DNA of 64,000 nt from Sulfuriferula sp. (GCA_031291235.1 JARLJL010000024.1:1-64000), one strand, 5' to 3'; shown: positions 9,589 to 20,993, numbered from the stretch's first letter. The notes: generated by a model not told the origin, from the letters alone. Made by a program: numbers and translations.

Positions 9589-10367
9589 TGAATAAACTTA
9601 AGCGTTCGCTCACGTTTTTACTTAGCATCATCGCTCTGACAGCAAATCTGGCTACTGCCGATTCCAGCCAGCCGACACCGATTTCCCAGCAAACCGACGA
9701 ACAAACGCGTGCGCGCATCCACACCGAATTGGGCGCGGCCTATTTCAGCCGCGGACAATACACAGTTGCACTGGAAGAATTGCACAACGCACTTTCCGCA
9801 GACAACAATTACGCCCCTGCGTATGGCGTCATGGGGCTGGTCTACATGGAATTGCATGAAGACAAACCCGCTGAAAGCAATTTCCGCCGGGCGATGGAAC
9901 TGGCGCCGGGCGAGTCGGAAATACACAATAACTACGGTTGGTTCCTCTGCACCCGCAACAAATACGATGACGCAATGACACAGTTCAACATTGCGCTCAG
10001 CAACCCGCTTTACTCTGCACCGGAACATGCGCTCACCAACGCAGGCATCTGCTCGCTGCAAGCCAATAAGCCGGATATAGCGCAAGGCTATTTCGAGAAA
10101 TCGCTAAAATACCAGCCGAATCAGGCCCAGGCACTGACCAAACTTGCCCAGCTTTATTACCAACAAGGCCGCTTACTCGAAGCAAGAACATTAATCGACC
10201 GGTTTTTCGACAACAACAAACCGACACCGGAAGCACTGTGGCTAGGCATACGGCTAGCGAGAAAACAAAACAACAAGGATGCCGAAGCCAGTTTTAGCCT
10301 GCAATTGCGACGCATGTTCGCCGATTCCCCGGAAACCCAGCTCTTACTGCAAGGAAAATACGACTAA
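9588..10367 (+). CDS. pilW: type IV pilus biogenesis/stability protein PilW (TPR)
   Basis: PilW/PilF is the pilotin-like TPR protein that helps PilQ secretin assemble in the outer membrane. The start is the ATG at 9588 that overlaps the rlmN stop, giving 259 residues. The N-terminus is a signal peptide (KLKRSLTFLLSIIALTANLATA). At least five TPR-like helical pairs follow (AYFSRGQYTVALEELHNAL, YGVMGLVYMELHEDKPAESNF and others). I do not see the lipobox Cys usual in PilF pilotins, so it may be periplasmic or its lipidation site is degenerate. Its stop overlaps the rodZ ATG. No other pilus genes are in the window. Confidence 0.85.
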   Translation: MNKLKRSLTFLLSIIALTANLATADSSQPTPISQQTDEQTRARIHTELGAAYFSRGQYTVALEELHNALSADNNYAPAYGVMGLVYMELHEDKPAESNFRRAMELAPGESEIHNNYGWFLCTRNKYDDAMTQFNIALSNPLYSAPEHALTNAGICSLQANKPDIAQGYFEKSLKYQPNQAQALTKLAQLYYQQGRLLEARTLIDRFFDNNKPTPEALWLGIRLARKQNNKDAEASFSLQLRRMFADSPETQLLLQGKYD

Positions 10368-11272
10368 TGGAGGCGACGGATAATCTGGAAACCGCACTAT
10401 CCGTCGGAGCGCGCTTGCGCTCAGCACGGCAAGCTGCAGGCATGAGCATTCACGATGTATCACAACACATCAAACTCACCCCTCGGCAAATCGAGACCAT
10501 AGAAAATAACGGTTTTGAAGAACTGGGATTGGTATTCAGCCGCGGTTTTGTCCGCAACTATGCACGGCTGGTCGGTCTGGACGCGAACACCCTGATGGTG
10601 GAAATGTCGAACACGCTGCATAGCAAAGCTGAATCCTTAAGCATACACGACGAGCATATTCCGCTCACCAACAGTTTGTCCAAATACTGGCTGATCATGG
10701 CAGGCATTGCAGCGACACTTGTCATCGGCGTTCCATTGCTGGTTTATCATTGGCTTTCGGCTGATGAGGCTCCGGTAAAATTGAATGTAGCAAGCATATC
10801 CGCCACACACGCAATACCGGCAGTAAAACCGGCCTCCCCACCGCCCACAGCTAACACGGCGATACCGCCCGTACCCACTATTGCAGCAGCATCCATACCG
10901 CCGGAATCCGGGCCCGCACCTGCACCTGCACCTGCACCTGCACCTGCACCTGCACCTGCACCTGCACCTGCACCTGCACCTGCACCTGCACCTGCAGCAA
11001 TCAAACCAATACCGGTCATTGCCGACAATACGGTAACGGGACGCCTGCAATTTCAATTCGATCAGGATTCCTGGATAAATATCCGCGACAGTCAGCAACA
11101 CATTGTACTTAGCCATTTATATCGCGCAGGTGAAAGCGCCGAGATATCGGCTACGCCACCACTCTCGCTAGTCATCGGCAATGCCGCGCATGTCACTCTC
11201 AAATACAACGACAAGGCTGTGGATCTGGCGCCGCACACGGCTGTTAACGTCGCCAGACTCACCCTACAATAA
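10367..11272 (+). CDS. rodZ: cytoskeleton protein RodZ
   Basis: RodZ links MreB filaments to the peptidoglycan elongation machinery. The 301-residue protein has the expected layout: a cytoplasmic helix-turn-helix (about 13-80; [32 protein letters not shown]), one membrane span (about 106-128), a periplasmic linker, and a C-terminal DUF4115-type beta domain (about 220-300; [16 protein letters not shown]). The linker contains a pure Pro-Ala tract encoded by a perfect hexamer repeat, listed separately. It overlaps pilW by one base and ends four bases before the ispG start. Confidence 0.9.
   Translation: MEATDNLETALSVGARLRSARQAAGMSIHDVSQHIKLTPRQIETIENNGFEELGLVFSRGFVRNYARLVGLDANTLMVEMSNTLHSKAESLSIHDEHIPLTNSLSKYWLIMAGIAATLVIGVPLLVYHWLSADEAPVKLNVASISATHAIPAVKPASPPPTANTAIPPVPTIAAASIPPESGPAPAPAPAPAPAPAPAPAPAPAPAPAPAAIKPIPVIADNTVTGRLQFQFDQDSWINIRDSQQHIVLSHLYRAGESAEISATPPLSLVIGNAAHVTLKYNDKAVDLAPHTAVNVARLTLQ
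10916..10993 (+). repeat. 13 perfect tandem copies of the hexamer GCACCT
   Basis: The 78-base tract encodes the alternating Ala-Pro linker of RodZ. All copies are identical, so it is a good slipped-strand substrate. Because the unit is six bases, gain or loss of copies changes linker length by two residues without shifting the frame. The opposite strand reads as open Gly-Ala or Arg-Cys repeats; these are by-products. Confidence 0.97.
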
Positions 11273-11276
11273 ACCC

Positions 11277-12542
<1,266 letters not shown>

Positions 12543-12547
12543 AATTT

Positions 12548-13813
12548 ATGAGTAACCCGATCCAAGCCATCCGCGGGATGAATGACATCCTGCCTGAACA
12601 GACGCCGCGCTGGCAGCAATTTGAAGCCATCGTGCACGACTGGCTAAACGCTTACGGCTATCGCGAAATCCGCACACCTATTCTGGAACAGACCGGCCTG
12701 TTCAAACGCGCCATCGGCGAAGTCACCGATATCGTAGAAAAAGAAATGTACTCGTTCGAAGACGCACTCAACGGCGAACCGTTGTCGCTGCGCCCGGAAG
12801 GCACGGCCTCATGCGTACGCGCCGTCATCCAGCACAATCTGCTCTACAACGCGCCGCAACGACTCTGGTACGCAGGACCGATGTTCCGCCACGAACGTCC
12901 GCAAAAAGGCCGTTACCGCCAATTCCATCAAATAGGCGTCGAATCGCTGGGCTATGCCGATGCCGACATGGATGCCGAACACATCGTCATGACTGCCGAT
13001 CTGTGGCGGCGGCTGGGGCTATCCAACATAGTACTGGAAATCAATACGCTGGGCGATGCGGCAGCGCGCACCCGCCACCGTACCCGACTCATCAGCTATC
13101 TGGAAGCGCACAGCGAACTACTCGACGACGATGCCAAGCGCCGCCTGCACAGCAACCCGCTACGCATACTCGATACCAAGAATCCTGCCATGCAGGACAT
13201 GGTCAATGCTGCGCCCAGACTCTATGACGATCTGGATGAAGCTGCGCTGGCTCATTTCGAAGCGGTACAAACCATATTGCGCGAGCACAATATCGAATAC
13301 CGCATCAATCCGCGTCTGGTACGCGGGCTGGATTACTACAATTACACCGTCTTCGAATGGATTACCGATCAGCTAGGCACGCAAGGTACCGTCTGCGCCG
13401 GCGGACGCTACGACAGCCTGATCGAACAGATCGGCGGCAAACCGGCCCCTGCATGCGGTTATGCCATGGGCATAGAGCGCCTGCTGGCATTAATGGAAGC
13501 CGCAGGGATCGCACTGCCGGAAAGCACGCTCGATGCGTATATCGTGCATCAGGGCGACGCTGCCACCGCCTTTGCCCGGCAAGTCGCGAGTACGCTGCGT
13601 CGAGCCGGGTTAAACGTTATTTTGCATTGCGGCGGCGGCAGCTTCAAATCGCAAATGAAGAAAGCCGATGCCAGCGGCGCCGCTTTTGCCTGTATCATTG
13701 GCGATGATGAAGCTGCGCTGGAACAGGTAAGTCTGAAATCATTGCGCGCAAACACGGAACAAACGCGCTGCACTCAAGAACAAGCTGTCAGCCTATTAAA
13801 AGCAAGGAATTAG
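12548..13813 (+). CDS. hisS: histidine--tRNA ligase
   Basis: This class II aminoacyl-tRNA synthetase charges tRNA-His. The start is the ATG at 12548 ([16 protein letters not shown]), giving 421 residues; the frame is open much further upstream within ispG but that is accidental. Motifs include [16 protein letters not shown] (motif 2), [14 protein letters not shown] (HisA motif), CAGGRYDSL and GYAMGIERL (motif 3), with an anticodon-binding domain after about residue 325. The gene ends one base before yfgM, whose AAGGA ribosome-binding site lies inside hisS. Confidence 0.97.
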   Translation: MSNPIQAIRGMNDILPEQTPRWQQFEAIVHDWLNAYGYREIRTPILEQTGLFKRAIGEVTDIVEKEMYSFEDALNGEPLSLRPEGTASCVRAVIQHNLLYNAPQRLWYAGPMFRHERPQKGRYRQFHQIGVESLGYADADMDAEHIVMTADLWRRLGLSNIVLEINTLGDAAARTRHRTRLISYLEAHSELLDDDAKRRLHSNPLRILDTKNPAMQDMVNAAPRLYDDLDEAALAHFEAVQTILREHNIEYRINPRLVRGLDYYNYTVFEWITDQLGTQGTVCAGGRYDSLIEQIGGKPAPACGYAMGIERLLALMEAAGIALPESTLDAYIVHQGDAATAFARQVASTLRRAGLNVILHCGGGSFKSQMKKADASGAAFACIIGDDEAALEQVSLKSLRANTEQTRCTQEQAVSLLKARN

Positions 13814-13814
13814 A

Positions 13815-14456
13815 ATGTCTCTAGACCTGGAAGAACAAGAAAAACTCGACACCCTGAAAGAATACTGGGACCGCTACGGCAATCTGGTTGTCGGTGCACT
13901 GGCAGCGGTCGCCATCACGTTCGCAGGCATGCAGTGGTGGCAGCATAACCAGCAGCAAAAATCTGCCGAAGCATCGGCCCTGTTCAGCGCACTGCAAAAC
14001 GCGCAAAAAACCAACCAGACCAAAATCGTCGTCGAGACGGCCAAAACGCTGACCGAACAATATGCCGGCACCGCATATGCTGCGCGCGGCGCATTGATTG
14101 CGGCCGCTACCAGTTTTAATGCCAACGACCTCAAAACGGCCAAAGCAGAATTGCAATGGGTTCTGGATCACAGCAAGGAAGACGGCATCAAAACGCTGGC
14201 TGCTTTGCACATGGCAGATATACTGCTGGATGAAAACAACCCGGCAGCAGCTTTGGCGTTACTTGACGCACCGCATGAGGAATCCTTTGCAGACCTGTTC
14301 AGCGACCGCAAGGGCGATGCGCTGGTCATGCAAAACAAACGCGATGAAGCCCGCGCCACATATAAAATCGCGCTGGAAAAACTGCCCGCAGACAGCCCCT
14401 ATCGTAAAGTTATCGAGATCAAACTCAATGCCATTGCTGGAGTCGCAACCAAATGA
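13815..14456 (+). CDS. yfgM: YfgM-family tetratricopeptide protein, ancillary SecYEG translocon subunit
   Basis: YfgM is a single-span inner-membrane protein whose periplasmic TPR domain works with PpiD at the Sec translocon. The 213-residue protein shows the typical cytoplasmic start (EEQEKLDTLKEYWDRYGN), a membrane span (about 22-40; LVVGALAAVAITFAGMQWW) and helical repeats. Position between hisS and bamB is the classical location. It overlaps bamB by four bases (ATGA). Confidence 0.88.
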   Translation: MSLDLEEQEKLDTLKEYWDRYGNLVVGALAAVAITFAGMQWWQHNQQQKSAEASALFSALQNAQKTNQTKIVVETAKTLTEQYAGTAYAARGALIAAATSFNANDLKTAKAELQWVLDHSKEDGIKTLAALHMADILLDENNPAAALALLDAPHEESFADLFSDRKGDALVMQNKRDEARATYKIALEKLPADSPYRKVIEIKLNAIAGVATK

Positions 14457-15619
14457 ATTTTCGTTCAAACGCCCTAGTATTAGCCCTTGTCGCCAGCCTG
14501 AGCGGTTGCGCCAGCTTTGTCCATAACCTCAACCCGGTGCACTGGTTTGAAAGCAGTTCAACGGCTGAGAAACCTGCCCCACTCGTCAACTTCACCCCCA
14601 GCGTCAACATGAAATCCAACTGGCAATCCAGCATAGGCGAAAGCAAGGATACCGCATTCGCCCCGGCTATCGTGATTGACGCGCTATATGCCGCCAGCGC
14701 CAAAGGCCAATTGGCCAAATTCAATGTCGTCAACGGCAAACAGGAATGGAAAATTGACACAGGCACACCGTTATCCGCCGGTGTCGGTGCCAGCGTAGAT
14801 AGCGAATATGTCGGCACAGCCAAGGGCGAAGTGATCGCATTTGACGATAACGGCAAGAAACGCTGGTCCGCTCAACTATCCAGCGCCGTTCTGGGCGTAC
14901 CCAAAGCCGCTGAAGGATTGGTCGTTGTACGCACGGAGGACGGCCATATTTACGGACTAAATGATGCCGACGGCAAGCAGAAATGGATGTACCAGCGCGT
15001 ACTGCCGGCACTGATACTGCGCAGTCAGGCCAGCCTGCTGATCATCAAGGGCGCCATATTTGCCGGCTACCCTGGCGGCAAACTGGTCGCACTGTCGCTT
15101 GACACCGGCAATGTGGGCTGGGAAGTTAACGTCGCCGTGCCGCGTGGATCATCCGAAATCGAACGCGTCAGCGATGTCACCAGCATGCCGGTCATCGACG
15201 ACAAGCAAGTATGCGCCGCATCCTATCAAGGCCGCGTCGCCTGTTTCGAAATCCACACCGGCAACCTGATCTGGGCAAAGGACATCTCCAGCACGGCCGG
15301 GCTGACCATGGATGATACCAACGTCTATATCAGCGACGACAAGGGCGATATCGTGGCCCTCGACAAGACCACCGGCGCCAGCGTGTGGAAACAAGACAAA
15401 CTGCGTGCTCGCCGCCTCACCACCCCGCGTCGCGTCGGCGATTATCTGGCAGTCGGCGATTTTGAAGGCTATGTACACTTGCTGGCGCTGGACGACGGCC
15501 ACTTCGTCGGCCGCATCGCAACAGACGGCTCTGCCATTATCAGCCAGCCACAGGAACGCAACGGCAACCTGATTGTACAAACAGCAAAGGGCGGCATTTA
15601 CTCGCTCACCCTACAATAA
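14453..15619 (+). CDS. bamB: outer membrane protein assembly factor BamB
   Basis: BamB is the lipoprotein beta-propeller of the BAM complex that inserts outer-membrane proteins. The 388-residue protein has a lipoprotein signal (ALVASLSGCASF, lipobox LSGC) and repeated PQQ/WD-like blades (GKQEWKIDTGTPLSAG, GKKRWSAQLSSAVLGVP, GNVGWEVNVAVP, GASVWKQDKL). It is coupled to yfgM through an ATGA overlap and is followed by a strong terminator that separates it from der. Confidence 0.95.
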   Translation: MNFRSNALVLALVASLSGCASFVHNLNPVHWFESSSTAEKPAPLVNFTPSVNMKSNWQSSIGESKDTAFAPAIVIDALYAASAKGQLAKFNVVNGKQEWKIDTGTPLSAGVGASVDSEYVGTAKGEVIAFDDNGKKRWSAQLSSAVLGVPKAAEGLVVVRTEDGHIYGLNDADGKQKWMYQRVLPALILRSQASLLIIKGAIFAGYPGGKLVALSLDTGNVGWEVNVAVPRGSSEIERVSDVTSMPVIDDKQVCAASYQGRVACFEIHTGNLIWAKDISSTAGLTMDDTNVYISDDKGDIVALDKTTGASVWKQDKLRARRLTTPRRVGDYLAVGDFEGYVHLLALDDGHFVGRIATDGSAIISQPQERNGNLIVQTAKGGIYSLTLQ

Positions 15620-15642
15620 GCAATATCTGCAGAACCGCCGAC

Positions 15643-15675
15643 AGCAGGATATGATGTTCATATCCTGCTTTTCTA
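15643..15675 (+). terminator. intrinsic terminator between bamB and der
   Basis: A perfect 12-base stem (AGCAGGATATGA at 15643-15654 and its complement at 15658-15669) has a 3-base loop and runs into TTTTCTATTT. This ends the rlmN-to-bamB operon; der would then need its own start or readthrough. Confidence 0.85.
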
Positions 15676-15698
15676 TTTAGCATTTAAGGTTCACCCAC

Positions 15699-17111
15699 AT
15701 GAAACCCACTATCGTACTGGTCGGTCGCCCCAACGTCGGCAAATCCACTTTATTCAACCGTCTGACCAAGACCCGCGACGCCATTGTGGCCGATATTCCC
15801 GGCCTTACCCGCGACCGCCATTACGGTCACGGCAAAATCGGCAGCAAACCGTATCTGGTCGTCGATACCGGCGGTTTCGAGCCCATTGTCAAAGATGGCA
15901 TCATGCACGAAATGGCCAGACAAACCTTGCAGGCAATCGACGAGGCCGATGTCATCCTGTTCATGGTCGACGTGCGTACCGGCTGCACAGCGCAGGACAA
16001 GGTAATTGCCGACCGGCTGCGCATGAGCAACTGCCCGGTACATCTGGTCGTCAACAAAACCGAAGGCATGCGTCGCGAAGTCGTCACCGCCGAGTTTCAC
16101 GAACTCGCGCTGGGCGAGCCTATGGCCATCTCCGCCAGCCATGGCGAAGGCGTGGCCGAGTTGGTCGAAATCGCACTGGAGCACATACCTGAAACTACCG
16201 AGGAAACGGAAGACGACCACCCGAAAATCGCCCTGATCGGCCGTCCCAACGTAGGCAAATCGACCCTGGTCAACAGCTTTCTCGGCGAGGAACGCGTCAT
16301 CGCGTTCGATCAGCCGGGAACCACGCGCGACAGCATCTATATTGAATTCGAACGCAACAACAAGAAATACACGCTGATCGATACGGCCGGCGTCCGCCGC
16401 CGCGGCAAGGTATTCGAAGCCATCGAAAAATTCTCCGTCATCAAAACGCTGCAGGCAATAGAAGACGCCAACGTAGTGGTACTGGTGCTGGACGCGCAAA
16501 CCGACATCTCCGAACAGGATGCCCATCTGGCCGGATTCGTGCTTGAAGCCGGACGCGCTCTGGTCGTGGCCGTCAATAAGTGGGACGGTCTCAGCGATTA
16601 CCAGCGCGACTGCGTAAAGCGCGAGATCTCGCGCAAGCTGCAATTTCTGGAATTTGCCAAATTCCATTATATTTCCGCGCTCAAGGGTACCGGACTCAAT
16701 CCCTTGCTGGTCTCGGTCGATGCCGCCTATACCGCCGCCATGGCCAAGCTGTCCACCCCGCAACTGACGCGCATTCTGATGGATGCCGTTGCTGCCCACC
16801 AGCCGCCGAAAACCGGCCCGTTCCGCCCCAAACCGCGCTATGCGCATCAGGGCGGCATGAACCCGCCGCTCATCGTCGTGCACGGCAGCGCGCTGGACAA
16901 AATCAGCGACAGCTATAAACGCTATCTGGAAAAAACCTTTATTCAGGCTTTCAAACTGCAAGGCACGCCGCTCAGAGTACAGTTCAACGTCAGCAAAAAC
17001 CCCTTCGCCGACAGGAAGCCCGCACCTCTGACGCCTGCGGAAGAAAAAGCAGCCCATCGCAAGCGTCGTCAGGGCCGCAAAATGTACGGCAAACAACGCA
17101 AGAAGGATTAG
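15699..17111 (+). CDS. der: ribosome biogenesis GTPase Der (EngA)
   Basis: Der has two tandem GTPase domains and is needed for 50S maturation. The 470-residue protein shows the first G1 loop at about residue 8 ([12 protein letters not shown]) and the second at about 182 ([12 protein letters not shown]). G3 motifs DTGGF and [11 protein letters not shown]4 motifs NKTE and NKWD, and a C-terminal KH-like domain follow. The lysine/arginine-rich tail [20 protein letters not shown] is typical. An AAGG ribosome-binding site precedes the ATG. No hfq follows it here; the next gene is convergent. Confidence 0.97.
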   Translation: MKPTIVLVGRPNVGKSTLFNRLTKTRDAIVADIPGLTRDRHYGHGKIGSKPYLVVDTGGFEPIVKDGIMHEMARQTLQAIDEADVILFMVDVRTGCTAQDKVIADRLRMSNCPVHLVVNKTEGMRREVVTAEFHELALGEPMAISASHGEGVAELVEIALEHIPETTEETEDDHPKIALIGRPNVGKSTLVNSFLGEERVIAFDQPGTTRDSIYIEFERNNKKYTLIDTAGVRRRGKVFEAIEKFSVIKTLQAIEDANVVVLVLDAQTDISEQDAHLAGFVLEAGRALVVAVNKWDGLSDYQRDCVKREISRKLQFLEFAKFHYISALKGTGLNPLLVSVDAAYTAAMAKLSTPQLTRILMDAVAAHQPPKTGPFRPKPRYAHQGGMNPPLIVVHGSALDKISDSYKRYLEKTFIQAFKLQGTPLRVQFNVSKNPFADRKPAPLTPAEEKAAHRKRRQGRKMYGKQRKKD

Positions 17112-17123
17112 ACAGTCGAATCG

Positions 17124-17675
17124 CTATTGATGTCGTTGCGGTTGCCAGCATACATCGGCTCCGCCGGCGTGACGATTGAGAATACGGCTTAGAATAAACA
17201 GCAGATCCGATAACCGATTCAGATAACGAACTGCAAAATCGGATACCGTTTCTCCCCGCGCCAGCGTCACCACGCGACGTTCAGCCCGACGACAGACGGT
17301 GCGCGCCACATGGCAAACTGCGGCTGCACGCGAACCGGCTGGCAATACAAATTCCTTTAACGGCGGCAATTGCGCATTGTACAGATCGATAGCGCCGTCC
17401 AGTGCCAGCAAATGCGCCTCGGTTAACGCCGTATAACCGGGTATGGACAACTCCCCGCCGAGATCAAACAAAGCATGCTGGATTTCATTCAGCAACACGC
17501 TGACCGGTAGCGGAATCTCTTCTGCCAGCAATACGCCAAGCTGACTGTTCAGCTCGTCGACATCACCCAACGCCTCCACCCGCGCCGCGTCTTTCGGGAC
17601 CCGCTCGCCGTCGCCTAGCCCGGTCGTACCGTCATCGCCGGTGCGCGTGGTGATTTTCGAAAGCCGATTGCCCAT
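17124..17675 (-). CDS. PduO-type cob(I)alamin adenosyltransferase
   Basis: The enzyme transfers adenosyl from ATP to cob(I)alamin to make coenzyme B12. From the ATG at 17675 there are 183 residues. KITTRTGDDGTTGLGDGERVP is the N-terminal ATP-binding signature of the family, followed by DVDELNSQLG and the C-terminal RAERRVV and YLNRLSDLLF motifs. An open extension to 17843 is not conserved-looking. It lies downstream of ppk on the same strand with a 62-base gap and is convergent with der, 12 bases apart. No other cobalamin gene is in the window. Confidence 0.92.
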   Translation of the reverse strand: MGNRLSKITTRTGDDGTTGLGDGERVPKDAARVEALGDVDELNSQLGVLLAEEIPLPVSVLLNEIQHALFDLGGELSIPGYTALTEAHLLALDGAIDLYNAQLPPLKEFVLPAGSRAAAVCHVARTVCRRAERRVVTLARGETVSDFAVRYLNRLSDLLFILSRILNRHAGGADVCWQPQRHQ

Positions 17676-17737
17676 TGCACATCCCGCTATACCTAAAGCG
17701 CCTATTCTATCTTGTACGCAGCCCGAGGCAAACCGAA

Positions 17738-19807
17738 TTACGCGCCTTTTGCCATACTGGATAGCAATTGCGCCTGAGCGCAAACCGGCTTGGCACGGCG
17801 CGCCTGACGTTGCCGATAATTGCCGCTGGCCTCCATTTCCCAAGCCTGGGTGTTATCCTTAAGATAGGGCTTGATCCCTTCGGCCAATACGCGCTTCTTG
17901 AGACGTGGGTCCAGCACGGGGAATGCCACTTCTATACGCCGGAAGAAATTCCGATCCATCCAGTCTGCACTCGACAGATAGATATCTTCTGCACCATCGT
18001 TACGGAAATACAGAATACGGGTATGTTCCAAAAAGCGTCCAATGACCGAGCGTACGCGAATATTGTCGGACAACCCGGGATAACCGGGCTTGAGTGCGCA
18101 AGCACCGCGTATGACCATATCGATCTGCACACCGGCCTGCGAAGCTTCATACAACGCCAGAATAACCTGCGGTTCCAGCAATGCGTTCATTTTTACGAAA
18201 ATCGCAGCTGATCGGCCGGAACGTGCGTGCTCAGTCTCTCGCTGTATCGCCGCCACTACCTGACTGTGCAGGCTGAACGGCGACTGCCACAAGTGCTGCA
18301 AATGCGACGCGCTGCCCAACCCCGTCAATTGCGTAAACACTTCATTCACATCGTTGCAAATACCGTCGTGACAGGTCAGCAGACCGAAATCCGTATACAA
18401 CCTGGCCGTACGCGCGTGGTAATTCCCTGTACCCAAATGCACATAACGGCGCAGCAGGTTTTGTTCGCGCCGCACCACCAGTGCCATTTTGGCGTGCGTC
18501 TTGTAACCGACCACGCCGTACACAATATGCGCACCGGCCTGCTCCAGTTTGGCCGACCAATTGATATTGGCCTCTTCGTCGAAACGCGCCATCAATTCAA
18601 CCACAACCGTCACTTCCTTGCCGACCTGAGCGGCACGTATCAGCGCTTCCATCAGCATGGAATCGGTACCGGTGCGATATACCGTTTGGCGGATCGCCAG
18701 CACATTGGGATCCTCGGCTGCCTGGCGAATAAAATCGATCACCGGCTGAAAACTCTGATAAGGATGATGCAGCAGCACATCGCCTTTGCGAATGACGCTA
18801 AAGATATCCGCAGACTTGCTTAACGCTGCCGGCATGCCGGGCTGAAACTCAGGGAATTTGAGTTCGGCCCGATCGACCTGGCCGGGTATCTGCATCAGCC
18901 GTACCAGATTCACCAGACCGTTCACCTGATATAAATCCTGATGTTTCAGTCCGAATTGGGCCAGCAGGAAATTCGCCATGTCCTCGGAACAGTTATCGGC
19001 GACTTCCAGCCGTACGGCATCGCCCAGATTGCGCTGCGACAGTTCGCCTTGCAAGGCTTCCCGCAAATTCTTGATTTCTTCCTCATCTACAAACAACTCG
19101 GAATTGCGCGTCACGCGAAATTGATAGCACCCCTCGACTGTCATGCCAGAAAACAATTCGTTAACATGGGCATGCAAAATAGACGACAGGAATACGAAAC
19201 CGTATTCGCATCCGGCAATTTCCGCCGGCATCAGAATCACGCGCGGCAAGGAACGCGGCGCTTGTACAACGGCCGCACCGGAACTGCGTCCGAAAGCATC
19301 GCGGCCGGATAATTCGACTGCAAAATTCAGACTCTTATTCAGCACACGCGGGAACGGATGCGCCGGGTCCAGACCGATAGGCGTCAATACCGGCATCAGT
19401 TCGCGGAAAAAATAGGCGCGCACCCATTCCGCCTGCGCCGCATTCCAGTGATTGCGCCGCAGGAATCGTATCCCCTGCTCGCTCAATTGCGGCAGAATAT
19501 CGCGATTGAGCACTTCGTATTGGCGATCCACCAGCGCGCGCACTCTGGGTTCGAGTTCCAGCAGGGTTTGTTTTGCAGTATAACCGTCGGGCGTTTGATG
19601 GTGCGGGCTCATAGACTCCCGCTCCTTTAACCCGGCTACACGCACTTCAAAAAACTCATCCATATTGCTGCTGACGATACAGATGAATTTCAAGCGCTCC
19701 AGCAGCGGTATTTGCACATCCTGCGCCTGGGCAAGTACACGCTCATTAAATGCCAGCAAACTTAATTCGCGATTAAGAAAATGATCGTTATTGGATAATG
19801 AGCTCAT
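17738..19807 (-). CDS. ppk1: polyphosphate kinase 1
   Basis: PPK1 reversibly makes inorganic polyphosphate from ATP. The 689-residue protein starts with NRELSLLAFNERVLAQAQD (N domain) and carries the two phosphohistidine segments: YKTHAKMALVVRRE, with the autophosphorylated His, and EHTRILYFRN. RYVHLGTGNYH between them is also diagnostic. There is no clear ribosome-binding site before the ATG. It is divergent from a CYTH-domain phosphatase with SixA behind it, suggesting a phosphate/polyphosphate neighbourhood. Confidence 0.95.
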   Translation of the reverse strand: MSSLSNNDHFLNRELSLLAFNERVLAQAQDVQIPLLERLKFICIVSSNMDEFFEVRVAGLKERESMSPHHQTPDGYTAKQTLLELEPRVRALVDRQYEVLNRDILPQLSEQGIRFLRRNHWNAAQAEWVRAYFFRELMPVLTPIGLDPAHPFPRVLNKSLNFAVELSGRDAFGRSSGAAVVQAPRSLPRVILMPAEIAGCEYGFVFLSSILHAHVNELFSGMTVEGCYQFRVTRNSELFVDEEEIKNLREALQGELSQRNLGDAVRLEVADNCSEDMANFLLAQFGLKHQDLYQVNGLVNLVRLMQIPGQVDRAELKFPEFQPGMPAALSKSADIFSVIRKGDVLLHHPYQSFQPVIDFIRQAAEDPNVLAIRQTVYRTGTDSMLMEALIRAAQVGKEVTVVVELMARFDEEANINWSAKLEQAGAHIVYGVVGYKTHAKMALVVRREQNLLRRYVHLGTGNYHARTARLYTDFGLLTCHDGICNDVNEVFTQLTGLGSASHLQHLWQSPFSLHSQVVAAIQRETEHARSGRSAAIFVKMNALLEPQVILALYEASQAGVQIDMVIRGACALKPGYPGLSDNIRVRSVIGRFLEHTRILYFRNDGAEDIYLSSADWMDRNFFRRIEVAFPVLDPRLKKRVLAEGIKPYLKDNTQAWEMEASGNYRQRQARRAKPVCAQAQLLSSMAKGA

Positions 19808-19867
19808 ATTGTGTACGTAATCGGGCTAAAATACAGCATCATGATATGACATTAGTGTGAACAAAAC

Positions 19868-20491
19868 ATGACAACGGAAATCGAACTAAAACTCAGCATC
19901 CTGCCCGATGAGGTGCCTGCGTTGCTGCGATGGCCTGTTCTGGTCGCTGCCGGCGAACCGCGGCGCCAGTTATTGTCCAGCCGCTATTATGACACGCCCG
20001 AGTTGGATTTAATGATGCGGCAAGCTGCCTTTCGGGTGCGTCATACCGGCCAGTCATGGGTACAAACCATCAAGATAGGCGGCACGGTTGTCAACGGCCT
20101 GCACTCGCGCCCCGAGTGGGAAATGGCCGTACCCGACGACCACCCCTACCCGGAACTGTTTACCGCCGCTGAAGTACGCGCAGTGCTCAACGCGCAGGTC
20201 GTCGCCCGGTTGCAACCGATATTTCAGACCGTATTCTGGCGCAGCACCTGGCTTGTAGACTACGGCAATGGCAGCATAGAAGTTGCGCTCGATCAAGGAG
20301 AAGTCAGCAGCGGCGGCCGCACCGCTCCAATTTGCGAAGTCGAATTCGAATTGAAGTCCGGCAAGGCCGATGCCATCACCCGCCTCGCCGATACACTCGC
20401 GCAGCACATCAAGCTGACTCCAGACTCCGTCAGCAAGGCGCAACGCGGTTACGCATTATATCGGGCACAACACGTCGCCGTGTCCGAATAA
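19868..20491 (+). CDS. CYTH domain-containing protein (inorganic triphosphatase-like)
   Basis: CYTH proteins are beta-tunnel enzymes that hydrolyse triphosphate chains such as tripolyphosphate, or act on thiamine triphosphate or cAMP. The 207-residue protein begins with TEIELKL, the ExExK signature, and has alternating charged strands (RYYDTPELDLMMRQAAFRVR, QTIKIGG, EVEFELKSG). It is the length of a lone CYTH domain; the CHAD domain present in E. coli YgiF is absent. Divergence from ppk suggests a polyphosphate role, which is inference. Confidence 0.85.
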   Translation: MTTEIELKLSILPDEVPALLRWPVLVAAGEPRRQLLSSRYYDTPELDLMMRQAAFRVRHTGQSWVQTIKIGGTVVNGLHSRPEWEMAVPDDHPYPELFTAAEVRAVLNAQVVARLQPIFQTVFWRSTWLVDYGNGSIEVALDQGEVSSGGRTAPICEVEFELKSGKADAITRLADTLAQHIKLTPDSVSKAQRGYALYRAQHVAVSE

Positions 20492-20540
20492 CATCATTCT
20501 GTCATAAAGCCTTACTATGATGGCGGATTTAGGCAAACCT

Positions 20541-20993
20541 ATGGATCTGATTTTATGGCGGCACGCCGATGCAGTCGACGGCATTCCTGACCTGCAACGC
20601 GAATTAACGCCAAAGGGTTTTAAACAGGCCGAGCAAATGGCCGCATGGCTCAATGCGCGTATTCCCGACGACGTGCGCATACTGGTAAGCCCGGCATTGC
20701 GCGCACAACAAACCGCTGCCGCACTCAATCGCCCTTTCACCACCGACAAGGCGCTCTCCCCCGAAGCAAACGCCATGGCTTTACTGCTGGCAGCCGGTTG
20801 GCCGGATGCAGGCGGCACAGTCATGCTAATCGGTCATCAGCCGAGCTTTGGACGCGCTACCATGCTGCTGCTGGCGGGCGTGGAATCGGACATGTCGATA
20901 AAGAAAAGTGGTGTAGTCTGGATCAGCAATCGCGTACGTCAGACGACCCAGCAAAACGTAATCCGCGTATTGATGTCGCCGGATATGGTATAA
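20541..20993 (+). CDS. sixA: phosphohistidine phosphatase SixA
   Basis: SixA is a small histidine phosphatase that dephosphorylates phosphohistidine on HPt-type or phosphotransferase proteins. The start chosen is the ATG at 20541 (MDLILWRHADA), because the family begins directly with the catalytic RHG/RHA motif; an upstream in-frame ATG at 20517 would add eight residues. The 150-residue protein also has SPALRAQQTAAAL and LIGHQPSFGR, the second catalytic His segment. It follows the CYTH gene by about 50 bases. Confidence 0.88.
   Translation: MDLILWRHADAVDGIPDLQRELTPKGFKQAEQMAAWLNARIPDDVRILVSPALRAQQTAAALNRPFTTDKALSPEANAMALLLAAGWPDAGGTVMLIGHQPSFGRATMLLLAGVESDMSIKKSGVVWISNRVRQTTQQNVIRVLMSPDMV

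Noticed and set aside
10637-11116. Antisense frames rich in Arg-Cys or Gly-Ala opposite rodZ
   Set aside because: They are the complement of the GCACCT hexamer array and carry no other signal.
15750-17096. 448-codon open frame on the minus strand inside der
   Set aside because: It is fully antisense to der, a certain gene, and has no recognisable motif or ribosome-binding site. Long antisense frames arise from codon bias here, as also at 26224-27375 (glgB), 22576-23220 (glgP) and 6830-7441 (typA).
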